A stretch of 15,646 bases of DNA from NCBI GenBank assembly GCA_027451085.1, contig DAIDKA010000263.1:1-15646 (forward strand), given 5' to 3'. The translations under genes were made by a program, and so were the position numbers. Positions 1 through 10,240 of the stretch are shown one piece after another (position 1 is the stretch's first letter; each line of letters begins with the position of its first letter). Under the pieces are notes generated by a model. The model ran no database searches and had not been told where the DNA came from. It saw nothing but the letters and a program-made list of their open reading frames with translations. This DNA is from Gammaproteobacteria bacterium. Lineage in GTDB: Bacteria; Pseudomonadota; Gammaproteobacteria; Steroidobacterales; Steroidobacteraceae.

Positions 1-1012
1 AACACTCCAGCTCGGCCCCCAGGTCACCGCAGGCCGCGGGGTCCTGCCCCTGCCTCATGCCTGCGGGCAGGAAGTGATTTTCGGCGCGGAAGGTCCAGGC
101 ATGCACCAGCAGGCCGGCCTCGTGGGCATCGGCCACGAGGCCGGTGGGCGAAGCCAGCTCCTGCTGCTCGGTGCGCGGTATCACGAGTGTCTTGTCCACG
201 CCGATCGCATCCGCGTAGGTGGCGATCTGCGCCAGGCCGCGACGGGTGACCATGCCGGCGTAGTTGCGCGGATCGCCCGCGGCCTTGAAATCCCAGGGCG
301 CGCCTTGCGCGGCGATCAGCTGCACCAGCGGCATGTCGGTCCGGGTGCGCAACGCCTTGAGGTTGCCGGCCTCGAAGGACTGGATGAAGACCGGCGCGTC
401 CTCGCCCTCGTAACCATGCCGCCGCAGGACTTCCAGCAACGGCGCCTCCAGGGCGAGGCCGGCCTGCGCAAAGTAGCTGGGGTGCTTCGTCTCCGGGTAG
501 ACGCCAATGCGGCGCGGCGGCGGTTCATGCCGCAGCCGCGCCGCGTGCGCGCGCACCTTCTCGACACCCGCCACCATGTCGAGGATTTCATCCAGGGTGG
601 GGATCTCGAACTGGCCATCGAAGCGTGCATTGGCCGCACGCAGTTCCGGGATGCGCTCGCGGGCCCGCAGGACCTTCAACTGCGACAGTGTGAAATCCTC
701 GGTGAACCAGCCCGTGACCGCAACGCCATCCACCACCCGGGTGGTCTTCAGGTGCGCGAACTGCGGCCGCTGCGCCACGTCGGTGGTGCCGCCGATCTCG
801 TTTTCGTGCCGCGCCACCAGCACGCCATCGGCCGTGCTCACCAGGTCAGGCTCGATGTAGTCCGCGCCCTGCTGGATGGCCAGGAAGTAACCGGCGAGAG
901 TGTGCTCCGGCACGTAACCGCTCGCGCCGCGGTGCGCGATCACGACGGGCAGCAGCGTGCCGGCGGGCAGCCTCTGCCCGGCATCGGACGTTCCAGCAAC
1001 CGGATGTTCCAT
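1..1012 (-). CDS. Glycerophosphodiester phosphodiesterase, GlpQ-like (3' end outside window)
   Basis: Translating the minus strand from the ATG at 1010-1012 gives 337 open codons to the left edge, so the C-terminus is missing. The protein carries the GDPD-family active site: His27-Arg28 in AHRGASG, Glu54 and Asp56 in IEPDL, His69 in ARHEN, and Glu174/Lys176 in YPETKH. The family hydrolyses glycerophosphodiesters from deacylated phospholipids to sn-glycerol 3-phosphate and an alcohol, using a divalent metal. The spacing and the GGTTDVA segment resemble GlpQ more than short UgpQ. Classical GlpQ is periplasmic, but no signal peptide precedes the first motif: residues 1-22 are short and polar, and the in-frame upstream codons add no hydrophobic stretch. 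A cytoplasmic location is therefore inferred. There is no clear Shine-Dalgarno sequence. The gene diverges from glgB across 90 bases. The function call is firm; the exact start is less certain. Confidence 0.9.
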   Translation of the reverse strand, partial: MEHPVAGTSDAGQRLPAGTLLPVVIAHRGASGYVPEHTLAGYFLAIQQGADYIEPDLVSTADGVLVARHENEIGGTTDVAQRPQFAHLKTTRVVDGVAVTGWFTEDFTLSQLKVLRARERIPELRAANARFDGQFEIPTLDEILDMVAGVEKVRAHAARLRHEPPPRRIGVYPETKHPSYFAQAGLALEAPLLEVLRRHGYEGEDAPVFIQSFEAGNLKALRTRTDMPLVQLIAAQGAPWDFKAAGDPRNYAGMVTRRGLAQIATYADAIGVDKTLVIPRTEQQELASPTGLVADAHEAGLLVHAWTFRAENHFLPAGMRQGQDPAACGDLGAELEC

Positions 1013-1044
1013 AAGAATGCGCCGCGGATGAAACCGTGCCTGCA

Positions 1045-1073
1045 ACAATAGCGGTGCGGCGCTGGCGGAACAA
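1045..1073 (-). promoter_or_regulatory. Candidate sigma70-type promoter for the GDPD gene
   Basis: On the minus strand a TTGTTC hexamer (1068-1073) is followed after exactly 17 bases by TATTGT (1045-1050). These match the consensus at 3/6 and 4/6 positions. The expected start of transcription lies about 25-30 bases before the ATG at 1012. Spacing and location are good but the hexamers are weak, so this is a guess from sequence alone. Confidence 0.28.
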
Positions 1074-1102
1074 CCGCCATCCAACAGTGTAGGATCGACT
1101 GC

Positions 1103-2992
1103 ATGAGTGCATTGTCGCCACTGGACATCTACCACTTCCGTGAGGGCACGTGGTTCCACGCCTGGGAGCGCCTGGGCTCACATCTCGTGACACAGGACGG
1201 CGTGGAGGGCGCGCACTTCACCGTCTGGGCGCCGAACGCGGCCGCCGTCAGCCTGATCGGGGACTTCAACGGCTGGAACCGCGACGCCCATCCGATGGCA
1301 CTGCGCCCGGACGGGTCCGGGCTGTGGGAGCTGTTCGTGCCCGGCATCGGCCGGGGCGCCGTATACAAATACTTCATCATCTCCACCGCCGAGGGCTACG
1401 CGGTGGAAAAGGGCGATCCTTACGCCTTTTGCTGCGAGCAGCCCCCGCGCACCGCCTCGGTGGTCTGGGATACCTGGTACGAGTGGCATGACGAGGCCTG
1501 GCAGGCCCATCGCAAGGCCGCCTGCGCCCTGGATGCGCCCTGGTCCATCTACGAGGTCCACCTGGGCTCCTGGCGGCGGGTGCCGCAGGACGGCAACCGC
1601 TCGCTGAACTACCGCGAGATCGCGCACCAGCTGGCCGATTACGTGTGCGACCTGGGCTTCACCCATGTCGAGATCATGCCCATCATGGAGCATCCGTTCT
1701 TCGGCTCCTGGGGCTACCAGGTCACGGGCTACTTCGCAGCCACCTCACGCTACGGCACGCCGCAGGACTTCATGTACCTGGTGGAGCACCTGCACCAGCG
1801 CGGCATCGGCGTCATCCTGGACTGGGTCCCCTCGCACTTCCCCACGGACCAGCACGGCCTGTCGTACTTCGACGGCACCCACCTGTACGAACACGCCGAT
1901 CGGCGCCAGGGCTTCCACCCGGAGTGGGGCAGCCTGATCTTCAACTACGGCCGCGCCGAAGTGCGCAACTTCCTGGGCAGCAATGCCCTGTTCTGGCTCG
2001 ACATCTACCGCGCCGATGCGCTGCGCGTGGATGCGGTGGCCTCGATGCTGTACGTGGACTACGGCCGGCGCCACGGCCAGTGGATTCCCAACGTCTTCGG
2101 CGGCAACGAGAACCTCGAAGCCCGCGATTTCCTCAGGCAGCTGAACCAGGCGGTGTACCGGGACCAGCCGGCCGCCCAAACCATCGCCGAGGAATCCACC
2201 GCCTGGCCCATGGTGTCGCGGCCCACGTACGAGGGCGGCCTGGGGTTCGGCTTCAAGTGGAACATGGGCTGGATGAACGACACGCTGCGCTACTTCCAGC
2301 ATGACCCCATCCACCGCCGCCACCACCACGACACCCTCACCTTCTCCCTCTGGTACGCGTTCACCGAGAACTTCGTGCTGCCGCTGTGGCATGACGAGGT
2401 GGTACACGGCAAGGGGTCGCTGCTCAGCAAGATGCCGGGAGACGAGTGGCAGCAGTTCGCCAACCTCAGGCTGCTGTTCGGCTACATGTGGGGCCACCCC
2501 GGCAAGAAGCTGCTGTTCATGGGTGGAGAGTTCGGCCAGAGGCACGAGTGGCAGCACGACAGCAGCCTGGAGTGGCACTTGCTGCAGTATCCGCTGCATG
2601 CGGGCGCCCAGCGCTGGATTCGCGACCTCAACCGCTTCTACCGCGACACTCCGGCGCTGTACCGGATGGACTTCTCCCACTACGGTTTTGAATGGGTGGA
2701 GGCCGGCGATGCCGATGCCAGCGTGATCGCCTTCCTGCGCCGCGACGGCGCCGGGCACAGCGTGCTGGTGGTGTGCAACTTCACCCCGGTGGTGCGCCAC
2801 GGCTATCGCCTCGGCGTGCCGGTCGGCGGCACGTGGCGCGAGTGCCTGAACAGCGACGCCACCGAGTACGGCGGCAGTGGCCAGGGCAACCACGGCAGCG
2901 TGCAGGCGCAGGAACCCGGTGCGCACGGCCGGCCGCACTGCCTGGAACTCACCCTGCCGCCACTGGGCGTGCTGTTCCTGGCGCCGGCCTGA
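1103..2992 (+). CDS. glgB: 1,4-alpha-glucan branching enzyme, short form
   Basis: This 629-residue enzyme cuts alpha-1,4 glucan chains and re-attaches them through alpha-1,6 bonds, creating branches in glycogen in the cytoplasm. It has an N-terminal CBM48 domain (FTVWAPNA at 39-46, GDFNGWN at 53-59) followed by a GH13 barrel. The catalytic residues are visible: nucleophile Asp310 in DALRVDA, acid/base Glu363 in TIAEEST, and Asp431 in HDEVVHGK. Their spacings of 53 and 121 residues equal those of E. coli GlgB (D405, E458, D526). It is about 100 residues shorter than E. coli GlgB because the extra N-terminal N1 module is absent, a common short form. An AGGA at 1091-1094 lies 8 bases before the ATG and supports this start. 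glgX follows after 6 bases, forming an operon. No glgC, glgA or glgP lies in the window. Confidence 0.97.
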   Translation: MSALSPLDIYHFREGTWFHAWERLGSHLVTQDGVEGAHFTVWAPNAAAVSLIGDFNGWNRDAHPMALRPDGSGLWELFVPGIGRGAVYKYFIISTAEGYAVEKGDPYAFCCEQPPRTASVVWDTWYEWHDEAWQAHRKAACALDAPWSIYEVHLGSWRRVPQDGNRSLNYREIAHQLADYVCDLGFTHVEIMPIMEHPFFGSWGYQVTGYFAATSRYGTPQDFMYLVEHLHQRGIGVILDWVPSHFPTDQHGLSYFDGTHLYEHADRRQGFHPEWGSLIFNYGRAEVRNFLGSNALFWLDIYRADALRVDAVASMLYVDYGRRHGQWIPNVFGGNENLEARDFLRQLNQAVYRDQPAAQTIAEESTAWPMVSRPTYEGGLGFGFKWNMGWMNDTLRYFQHDPIHRRHHHDTLTFSLWYAFTENFVLPLWHDEVVHGKGSLLSKMPGDEWQQFANLRLLFGYMWGHPGKKLLFMGGEFGQRHEWQHDSSLEWHLLQYPLHAGAQRWIRDLNRFYRDTPALYRMDFSHYGFEWVEAGDADASVIAFLRRDGAGHSVLVVCNFTPVVRHGYRLGVPVGGTWRECLNSDATEYGGSGQGNHGSVQAQEPGAHGRPHCLELTLPPLGVLFLAPA

Positions 2993-2998
2993 GTCGTC

Positions 2999-5155
<2,157 letters not shown>

Positions 5156-5209
5156 CTGCAGCTCGCAGCTGCCGATGGCTGCGTGCAGCTGCCGTGCATG
5201 GGGTGGGCA

Positions 5210-5229
5210 GTGCGCCTTCCATGGCGCAC
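5210..5229 (+). terminator. Hairpin between convergent glgX and typA, possible weak terminator
   Basis: GTGCGCC (5210-5216) and GGCGCAC (5223-5229) form a perfect 7-bp GC-rich stem around a TTCCAT loop, 55 bases after the glgX stop. The downstream tail is CCCC followed by TTT rather than a clean T run, and there is no T run on the other strand. It may end glgX transcripts or act in both directions, but it is not a textbook intrinsic terminator. A second, smaller hairpin, GCAGCT-CGC-AGCTGC (5158-5172), lies just after the glgX stop. Nothing else is visible in this gap. Confidence 0.35.
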
Positions 5230-5259
5230 ACGTCCCCTTTAAGGCAGTGGGTGATGCAG

Positions 5260-7083
5260 CTACTCCACCGCTTCGGACGAGCGCGAGTACCGCTTGCGCT
5301 CGTTCTCGGACAGGTACCGCTTGCGGATGCGGATGTTCTCCGGCGTCACCTCCACCAGCTCATCGTCGGCGATGAACTCCACCGCGTACTCCAGCGTCAG
5401 CTTGATCGGTGGCGTCAGCAGGACGGCGTCGTCCTTGCCCGCCGCGCGGACGTTGGTCAGCTTCTTGGTCTTGACCGGGTTCACCACCAGATCGTTCTCG
5501 CGGCTGTGGATGCCGATGATCATGCCCTCGTACAGCTTTTCCCCGGGGCTGACGAACATCCGGCCACGTTCCTGCAGGTTGAACAGCGAGTAGGCCACCG
5601 CCTCACCCGCCTCGTTGCTGATCAGCACGCCGTTGTGGCGGTCCGGAATGTCGCCCTTCACCGGCGAGAAGCCGTCGAAGATATGGCTGATGAGGCCCGT
5701 GCCGCGGGTCAGGGTCATGAACTCGCCCTGAAAGCCGATCAGGCCACGCGCCGGCACACGGTATTCCAGGCGCACGCGACCCATGGCATCGACCACCATG
5801 TCCGTCAGGTCGGCGCGGCGGGTGCCCAGCGCCTCCATGACCGAGCCCTGGTGCTCGGAATCGATATCCACGGTGAGCGCCTCGTAGGGCTCGTTGACCA
5901 CGCCATCGACGACGCGGTTGAGCACCTGCGGCTTGCCTACGGCGAGTTCATAGCCCTCGCGGCGCATGTTCTCGATCAGGATGGTGAGGTGCAGCTCGCC
6001 GCGGCCGGAGACGCGGAAGACGTCCGGCTCCGCGGTGTCCTCCACGCGCAGCGCGACATTGCTCTGCAGCTCGCGCTGCAGGCGCTCGCGGATCTGGCGG
6101 CTGGTCACATACTTGCCCTCGCGGCCGGCCAGGGGCGAGGTGTTGACCTGGAAGTTCATCGACAGCGTGGGTTCATCCACGCTGATGGGCGGCAGGCCTT
6201 CGGGCGCAAGCGGATCGCAGATGGTGAGGCCGATGTTGACCTCCTCGATGCCGGTGACGGCCACGATGTCCCCCGCCATGGCCTCGGGCACGGACTGGCG
6301 TTCCAGGCCCTTGAACGTAAGCACCTGGCCGATCTTGCCGGCGCCGCGGTTTTCATCACCGTGGCGCAGCACGACCTGCTGGCCCGCCTTGACCGTGCCG
6401 CGGCGCACGCGGCCGATGCCGATGCGGCCGACATACGAGTTGTAATCGAGGGTCGAGATCTGCAGCTGCAGCGGCGCCTCGGGCTCGCTCGGTGGCGACG
6501 GCACGTATTGCAGGACCGCCTCGAACAGCGCGGTCATGTCCTGCGCCCTCTCGGTGTGGTCCAGGCTCGCCCAACCCTGCAGGGCCGAGGCGTACACCAC
6601 CGGAAAGTCCAGCTGCTCGTCGGTGGCACCCAGGCGGTCGAAGAGCTCGAAGGTCTGGTCGATCACCCAGCCCGGACGCGAGCCCGGACGGTCGATCTTG
6701 TTCACCACCACGATGGCCTTGTGGCCCATCCCCAGCGCCTTGCGCGTGACGAAGCGTGTCTGGGGCATCGGGCCTTCCACGGCATCCACCACCAGCAGCA
6801 CGCCATCGACCATGGACAGCACCCGCTCGACCTCGCCGCCGAAGTCGGCATGTCCCGGCGTGTCCACGATGTTGATGCGGGTACCACCGTACTCGATGGC
6901 GCAGTTCTTCGCCAGGATGGTGATGCCGCGCTCCTTCTCGATGTCGTTCGAGTCCATGACGCGCTCGGAGATCTTCTCGTGCGCGGCAAAGGTTCCGGAT
7001 TGCTTGAGCAGGCAGTCCACCAGCGTCGTTTTGCCATGGTCGACGTGGGCGATGATGGCGATGTTGCGGATCGGGCGGTTCAT
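5260..7083 (-). CDS. typA: Ribosome-binding translational GTPase TypA/BipA
   Basis: This 607-residue protein is a full-length member of the EF-G/LepA-like translational GTPases. TypA binds the ribosome and supports 50S assembly and stress or low-temperature growth. All G motifs are present: G1 AHVDHGKT (12-19), G2 RGITI (52-56), G3 DTPGHADF (74-81), G4 NKID (128-131) and G5 SAL. They are followed by the beta-barrel domain, EF-G III- and V-like domains and a basic C-terminal tail (RKRYLSENERKRYSR). The start beginning MNRPIRNIAIIAH matches the usual family N-terminus, although no Shine-Dalgarno sequence precedes it. The DUF2721 gene lies 67 bases upstream on the same strand. That gap shows no convincing promoter, so co-transcription is possible. 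Confidence 0.97.
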   Translation of the reverse strand: MNRPIRNIAIIAHVDHGKTTLVDCLLKQSGTFAAHEKISERVMDSNDIEKERGITILAKNCAIEYGGTRINIVDTPGHADFGGEVERVLSMVDGVLLVVDAVEGPMPQTRFVTRKALGMGHKAIVVVNKIDRPGSRPGWVIDQTFELFDRLGATDEQLDFPVVYASALQGWASLDHTERAQDMTALFEAVLQYVPSPPSEPEAPLQLQISTLDYNSYVGRIGIGRVRRGTVKAGQQVVLRHGDENRGAGKIGQVLTFKGLERQSVPEAMAGDIVAVTGIEEVNIGLTICDPLAPEGLPPISVDEPTLSMNFQVNTSPLAGREGKYVTSRQIRERLQRELQSNVALRVEDTAEPDVFRVSGRGELHLTILIENMRREGYELAVGKPQVLNRVVDGVVNEPYEALTVDIDSEHQGSVMEALGTRRADLTDMVVDAMGRVRLEYRVPARGLIGFQGEFMTLTRGTGLISHIFDGFSPVKGDIPDRHNGVLISNEAGEAVAYSLFNLQERGRMFVSPGEKLYEGMIIGIHSRENDLVVNPVKTKKLTNVRAAGKDDAVLLTPPIKLTLEYAVEFIADDELVEVTPENIRIRKRYLSENERKRYSRSSEAVE

Positions 7084-7150
7084 GGGGATGGGGCGGAGGC
7101 CGAGAAAATGGGCGCGAAGCGTAGCAGAAATCCCGGCCAGGCGTTTCGGG

Positions 7151-7609
7151 TCAGTCGGAGAGGGCTTCGTGCCGCCAGCCTATGCGCAGGTGGGCGGTGG
7201 CATAACGCACCTCCCGCAGGAACTGCAGCAGCGCCGCCGCCAGCGCCAGCATGGATGCGGCAAAGACCACGGCGATCAGCACGTCCAGGTGCAGCGCCAG
7301 CAAGGCGTTGGTGAACAGCAGCACCACGGTCCCGGTGACCATGATCCCGGAGATGATGCCCAGGGCGATGGCGGTGTTGATGAAACCTGCCCGCCGCGCC
7401 AGCACTTTCAGCTGGCGGTGCACGTCCCGGGGGTCGGGATGACCCTCCACTGTCTTTTCCAGGGTGCGGGCGCGGTCGACGATGCGCGCCAGGCGGTTGG
7501 TGAACAGCGTCAGGGTGACACCCACGGCAGACAGCAGGAAAACCGGTGCCACGGCCAGCTGGATGATGTGCTGGATGTCGGCGATCGGCGGGGGTTGCAG
7601 CAGTACCAT
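7151..7609 (-). CDS. DUF2721 family small membrane protein
   Basis: From the ATG at 7607-7609 this is a 152-residue protein of unknown function recognised as DUF2721. It shows IADIQHIIQLAVAPVFLL near the start, then NRLARIVDRAR (38-48), a typical family block. Three hydrophobic segments are predicted at about 14-35, 77-101 and 107-130, with a charged loop of roughly 40 residues after the first. The frame stays open upstream to 7765, but the added residues are basic and Pro/Cys-rich, unlike the family, and would overlap the divergent ABC gene. The short start is therefore preferred. No strong Shine-Dalgarno sequence is seen. The gene sits just upstream of typA on the same strand, a pairing for which I know no functional link. 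Confidence 0.85.
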   Translation of the reverse strand: MVLLQPPPIADIQHIIQLAVAPVFLLSAVGVTLTLFTNRLARIVDRARTLEKTVEGHPDPRDVHRQLKVLARRAGFINTAIALGIISGIMVTGTVVLLFTNALLALHLDVLIAVVFAASMLALAAALLQFLREVRYATAHLRIGWRHEALSD

Positions 7610-7676
7610 GGCTACATAATGCCAGAGGATCCATGAAGGTTGCTCGGGGCGACGGCAGCTGCGGCCGATGCCGGAC

Positions 7677-7692
7677 CCTGCGATACCGCAGG
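7677..7692. promoter_or_regulatory. Inverted repeat in the DUF2721/ABC divergent region
   Basis: CCTGCG-ATAC-CGCAGG is a perfect 6-bp dyad around a 4-base centre, in the middle of the 139-base gap between the divergent DUF2721 and ABC transporter genes. It could be an operator half-site pair or an RNA hairpin. No T run follows, so a terminator is unlikely. The rest of this gap has no recognisable -35/-10 pair. Confidence 0.3.
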
Positions 7693-7748
7693 ACCATTTC
7701 GGCTGCATGACGGTACGATGCGGGACCGGAACCTTACATGGACTTTGC

Positions 7749-9596
7749 ATGAGCGGACGCAGCACTCAGCGCGGCAATGGCGCCACGGCCGAATCCGGCC
7801 CCGGCGCAACGATGCAGGGCTTTTTCGGCGTGTTCCGTTACAGCCGCCGCGCGCTCGCGCTGGTGATCGCCACCAACCGCCCCCTGACGGTGGCGCTCGC
7901 CCTGCTGACCCTGCTCGCGGGCGTGCTGCCGGCAGGCGTGGCGTGGGTGGGCTCGCGGCTGGTGGACGCCGTGATTGCCGCCATGCACGGCGGGGATGCG
8001 CACCGGGTGCTGCAACTCGTGGCCCTCGAAGGCACACTGGTGGCAGCCATGGCAGCCACCCAGCGCGGCCTGTCGCTGTGCCAGTCGCTGCTGCGCGCCC
8101 AGCTGGGGCAGCGGGTGAACGTCATGATCCTGGAGAAGGCGCTGACGCTCGACCTCGCGCACTTCGAGGACTCCGAGTTCTACGACAAGCTGACCCGGGC
8201 ACGGCGCGAGGCTTCGAGCCGGCCCCTGAGCCTGGTGATCCGCACCTTCGGTCTGGCTCAGAACGCCGTTTCCCTGGCGAGCTACGGCACGCTGCTGTGG
8301 CGCTTTTCGCCCTGGGCCGTCGCGGTGCTGCTGCTGGCCGGGCTGCCGGCATTCATTGCTGAGGCCAAATTCTCCGGCGACGCGTTCCGGCTGTTCCGCT
8401 GGCGTTCACCCGAAACCCGCATGCAGCTGTACCTGGAGGCCGTGCTGGGACGCGAGGAGCACGCAAAAGAGGTGCGCCTGTACGGTCTGGGACCGCGCCT
8501 GCTGCAACGCTACCGCGATATCTTCACCCTGCTGTACCGCGCAGACCGGCAGTTGGCAATCCGCCGCGACCTGTGGGGCTTCGGGCTGGGACTGCTCGGC
8601 ACCGGCGCGCTCTACGGCGCCTATGCCTGGATCGCACTGGCCACCGTACGGCTGAGCATCACGCTGGGGCAGATGACCATGTACCTGTCCCTGTTCCGGC
8701 AGGGGCAGTCGGCGGTCTCCGCCTCCCTGTCCGCCATCGGCGGCATGTACGAGGACAACCTGTACCTGTCCACGCTATACGATTACCTGGAAACACCCGT
8801 GGAACGCATCGATGGCGCCGCCGTCCGCGGTCCCGACCCCGGCGATGGCATCCGCTTCGAGGACGTGTGGTTCAATTATCCGGGCTCGGCCGAGCCGGCA
8901 CTCGCAGCCATCAGCCTGCACCTGAAACCCGGTGGCAGCCTGGCGCTGGTGGGTGAAAACGGTTCGGGCAAGACCACGATGATCAAGCTGCTTACGCGGC
9001 TGTACCGCCCCACCCGCGGCCGCATCATCCTCGACGGCCTGGACCTCAATGACTGGAACGTCCGCGCGCTGCGCGATCGCATCGGTGTCATCTTCCAGGA
9101 CTTCGCCCGCTACCAGATGCAGGTCGGTGAGAACATCGGCGTAGGCGACGAACCGTTCTTCGAGGACGAGGCGCGCTGGCGCGATGCGGCCACCAAGGGC
9201 CAGGCGCAGGAGTTCATCGATTCACTGCCCGGGGGCTACCGGACACAGCTGGGCAAGTGGTTCAAGGATGGCCGCGAGCTGTCCGGCGGACAGTGGCAGA
9301 AAATAGCGCTGTCGCGGGCGTTCATGCGCGTCCGTGCCGACGTCCTGGTGCTCGACGAGCCGACCTCGGCCATGGACGCGCAGGCCGAGGCGCTGGTGTT
9401 CGAGCGCTTCCGGCAGCTGGCACGCGACCGCATGGCCATCCTGATCTCGCACCGCTTCTCCACCGTGCGCATGGCGGATCAGATCGCCGTGATCGAACAC
9501 GGACGCATCATCGAGCACGGCAGCCACCAACAGCTGATGGCCGCCGCCGGCCGCTACGCCGCCCTGTTCTCACTGCAGGCCAAGGGATACCGCTGA
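7749..9596 (+). CDS. ABC exporter, fused permease and ATPase
   Basis: This 615-residue half-transporter (start at ATG 7749) has an N-terminal membrane domain of about 370 residues followed by a nucleotide-binding domain, so it would work as a homodimer in the inner membrane. The ATPase motifs are complete: Walker A with Lys408 in GENGSGKTT, Q-loop in VIFQDF, signature LSGGQ at 511-515, Walker B ending Asp536-Glu537 in VLVLDEPTS, and His568 in the H-loop ISHRF. The order matches bacterial ABCB-type exporters of lipids, peptides or drugs. Substrate cannot be told, and no peptidase domain, cargo gene or membrane-fusion partner is adjacent. The frame is open from 7668, and ATG 7812 (MQGFFGVFRY) is an equally plausible start. 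None has a good Shine-Dalgarno sequence. It ends 2 bases before the convergent lipoprotein gene. Confidence 0.9.
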   Translation: MSGRSTQRGNGATAESGPGATMQGFFGVFRYSRRALALVIATNRPLTVALALLTLLAGVLPAGVAWVGSRLVDAVIAAMHGGDAHRVLQLVALEGTLVAAMAATQRGLSLCQSLLRAQLGQRVNVMILEKALTLDLAHFEDSEFYDKLTRARREASSRPLSLVIRTFGLAQNAVSLASYGTLLWRFSPWAVAVLLLAGLPAFIAEAKFSGDAFRLFRWRSPETRMQLYLEAVLGREEHAKEVRLYGLGPRLLQRYRDIFTLLYRADRQLAIRRDLWGFGLGLLGTGALYGAYAWIALATVRLSITLGQMTMYLSLFRQGQSAVSASLSAIGGMYEDNLYLSTLYDYLETPVERIDGAAVRGPDPGDGIRFEDVWFNYPGSAEPALAAISLHLKPGGSLALVGENGSGKTTMIKLLTRLYRPTRGRIILDGLDLNDWNVRALRDRIGVIFQDFARYQMQVGENIGVGDEPFFEDEARWRDAATKGQAQEFIDSLPGGYRTQLGKWFKDGRELSGGQWQKIALSRAFMRVRADVLVLDEPTSAMDAQAEALVFERFRQLARDRMAILISHRFSTVRMADQIAVIEHGRIIEHGSHQQLMAAAGRYAALFSLQAKGYR

Positions 9597-9598
9597 CC

Positions 9599-10240
9599 CT
9601 ACTGCCGGGCGGCCGCCTTCTTCTGTGCTTCGCGCAGGATCGCCTGGTTCCCTGGGAAGGTCGGATCGACCGCCACGGCCTGCTTCGCCGCCGCCAGTCC
9701 CGCATCGACATCGCCCGGTCCCAGCGGCCAGTACGGCGCCCGCAGCAGCACGATGGCCTGCAGCCGCGCCGGACCCGCATGATCGATCGTCGGTGACAGC
9801 GCTGCGGCCTTCACCAGGCTGTCCAGCATGTTCTTCAGCAGCACACCCGCCTGCAGCGGCTGCTCACGCGCCGCCAGGCCATAGACGATGGCCCGGGCGT
9901 AATGGCACCGGCCGTCCTGCGGCGCCATCGCCAGACAGCGCTCGGCGTGGGACCTGGCATCGGCCACCAGCCGCCGGCGCCCGGAAGGCAGATTTTCGGT
10001 ATCGATGAGATCCGAGTCGGCCTGCACCACGGCCAGGAAGTAGGCCGGCGTGTTGCGGCCATTGCCCGGCGCGGATGCCGGCGCGGAACCAGGCGCAGGC
10101 GCCGAAGAAGGCGCCGAAGAAGGTGCCAGGGTTGCAGCAGGCGCGGGTGCCGGCGCCGGTGCGGAGCCCGCCGGTGGAGCATGCGGCGTACTGGCACAGC
10201 CGGCGAGACACAATGCGAGGATCGGCAGGACACGTTTCAT
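9599..10240 (-). CDS. Lipoprotein resembling TRAP T-component (TatT), TPR-like
   Basis: This 213-residue protein has a lipoprotein signal with lipobox LAGC, lipidated Cys15. A low-complexity Ala/Pro/Ser linker follows at about 16-60. The helical domain (62-213) contains repeats such as HAERCLAMAPQDGRCHYARA and AAKQAVAVDP, plus a PYWPLGPGDV segment, resembling TatT-type TPR lipoproteins. Such proteins trimerise in the periplasm and pair with a solute-binding P-component in some spirochaetes. That family call is by eye and tentative. The ATG overlaps the stop of the upstream solute-binding gene as ATGA (10237-10240), so the two are translationally coupled. No Asp or Gln membrane TRAP subunits follow. 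It is convergent with the ABC exporter with a 2-base gap. The plain alternative is a generic TPR lipoprotein. Confidence 0.75.
   Translation of the reverse strand: MKRVLPILALCLAGCASTPHAPPAGSAPAPAPAPAATLAPSSAPSSAPAPGSAPASAPGNGRNTPAYFLAVVQADSDLIDTENLPSGRRRLVADARSHAERCLAMAPQDGRCHYARAIVYGLAAREQPLQAGVLLKNMLDSLVKAAALSPTIDHAGPARLQAIVLLRAPYWPLGPGDVDAGLAAAKQAVAVDPTFPGNQAILREAQKKAAARQ
10098..10127. repeat. 12-bp tandem repeat in the lipoprotein linker
   Basis: The unit GGCGCCGAAGAA occurs twice in tandem and is followed by a half copy, GGTGCC. On the coding (minus) strand it gives Ala-Pro-Ser-Ser repeats of the periplasmic linker. More degenerate GGCGC-rich copies flank it. This is a likely site of length variation between strains, without frameshifting because the unit is a multiple of three. 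Confidence 0.6.

Noticed and set aside
74..1051. A 325-codon plus-strand frame over the GDPD gene
   Set aside because: The minus strand encodes all GDPD active-site motifs; the plus frame is a shadow.
5158..5172. Small hairpin GCAGCT-CGC-AGCTGC just after the glgX stop as a terminator
   Set aside because: Only 6 bp with a 3-base loop, overlapped by further GCAGCTGC copies, and no T run follows.
5194..7314. A 706-codon open frame on the plus strand opposite typA
   Set aside because: Shadow of typA: Asp/His/Arg/Leu-rich with no recognisable domain, while typA has every G motif.
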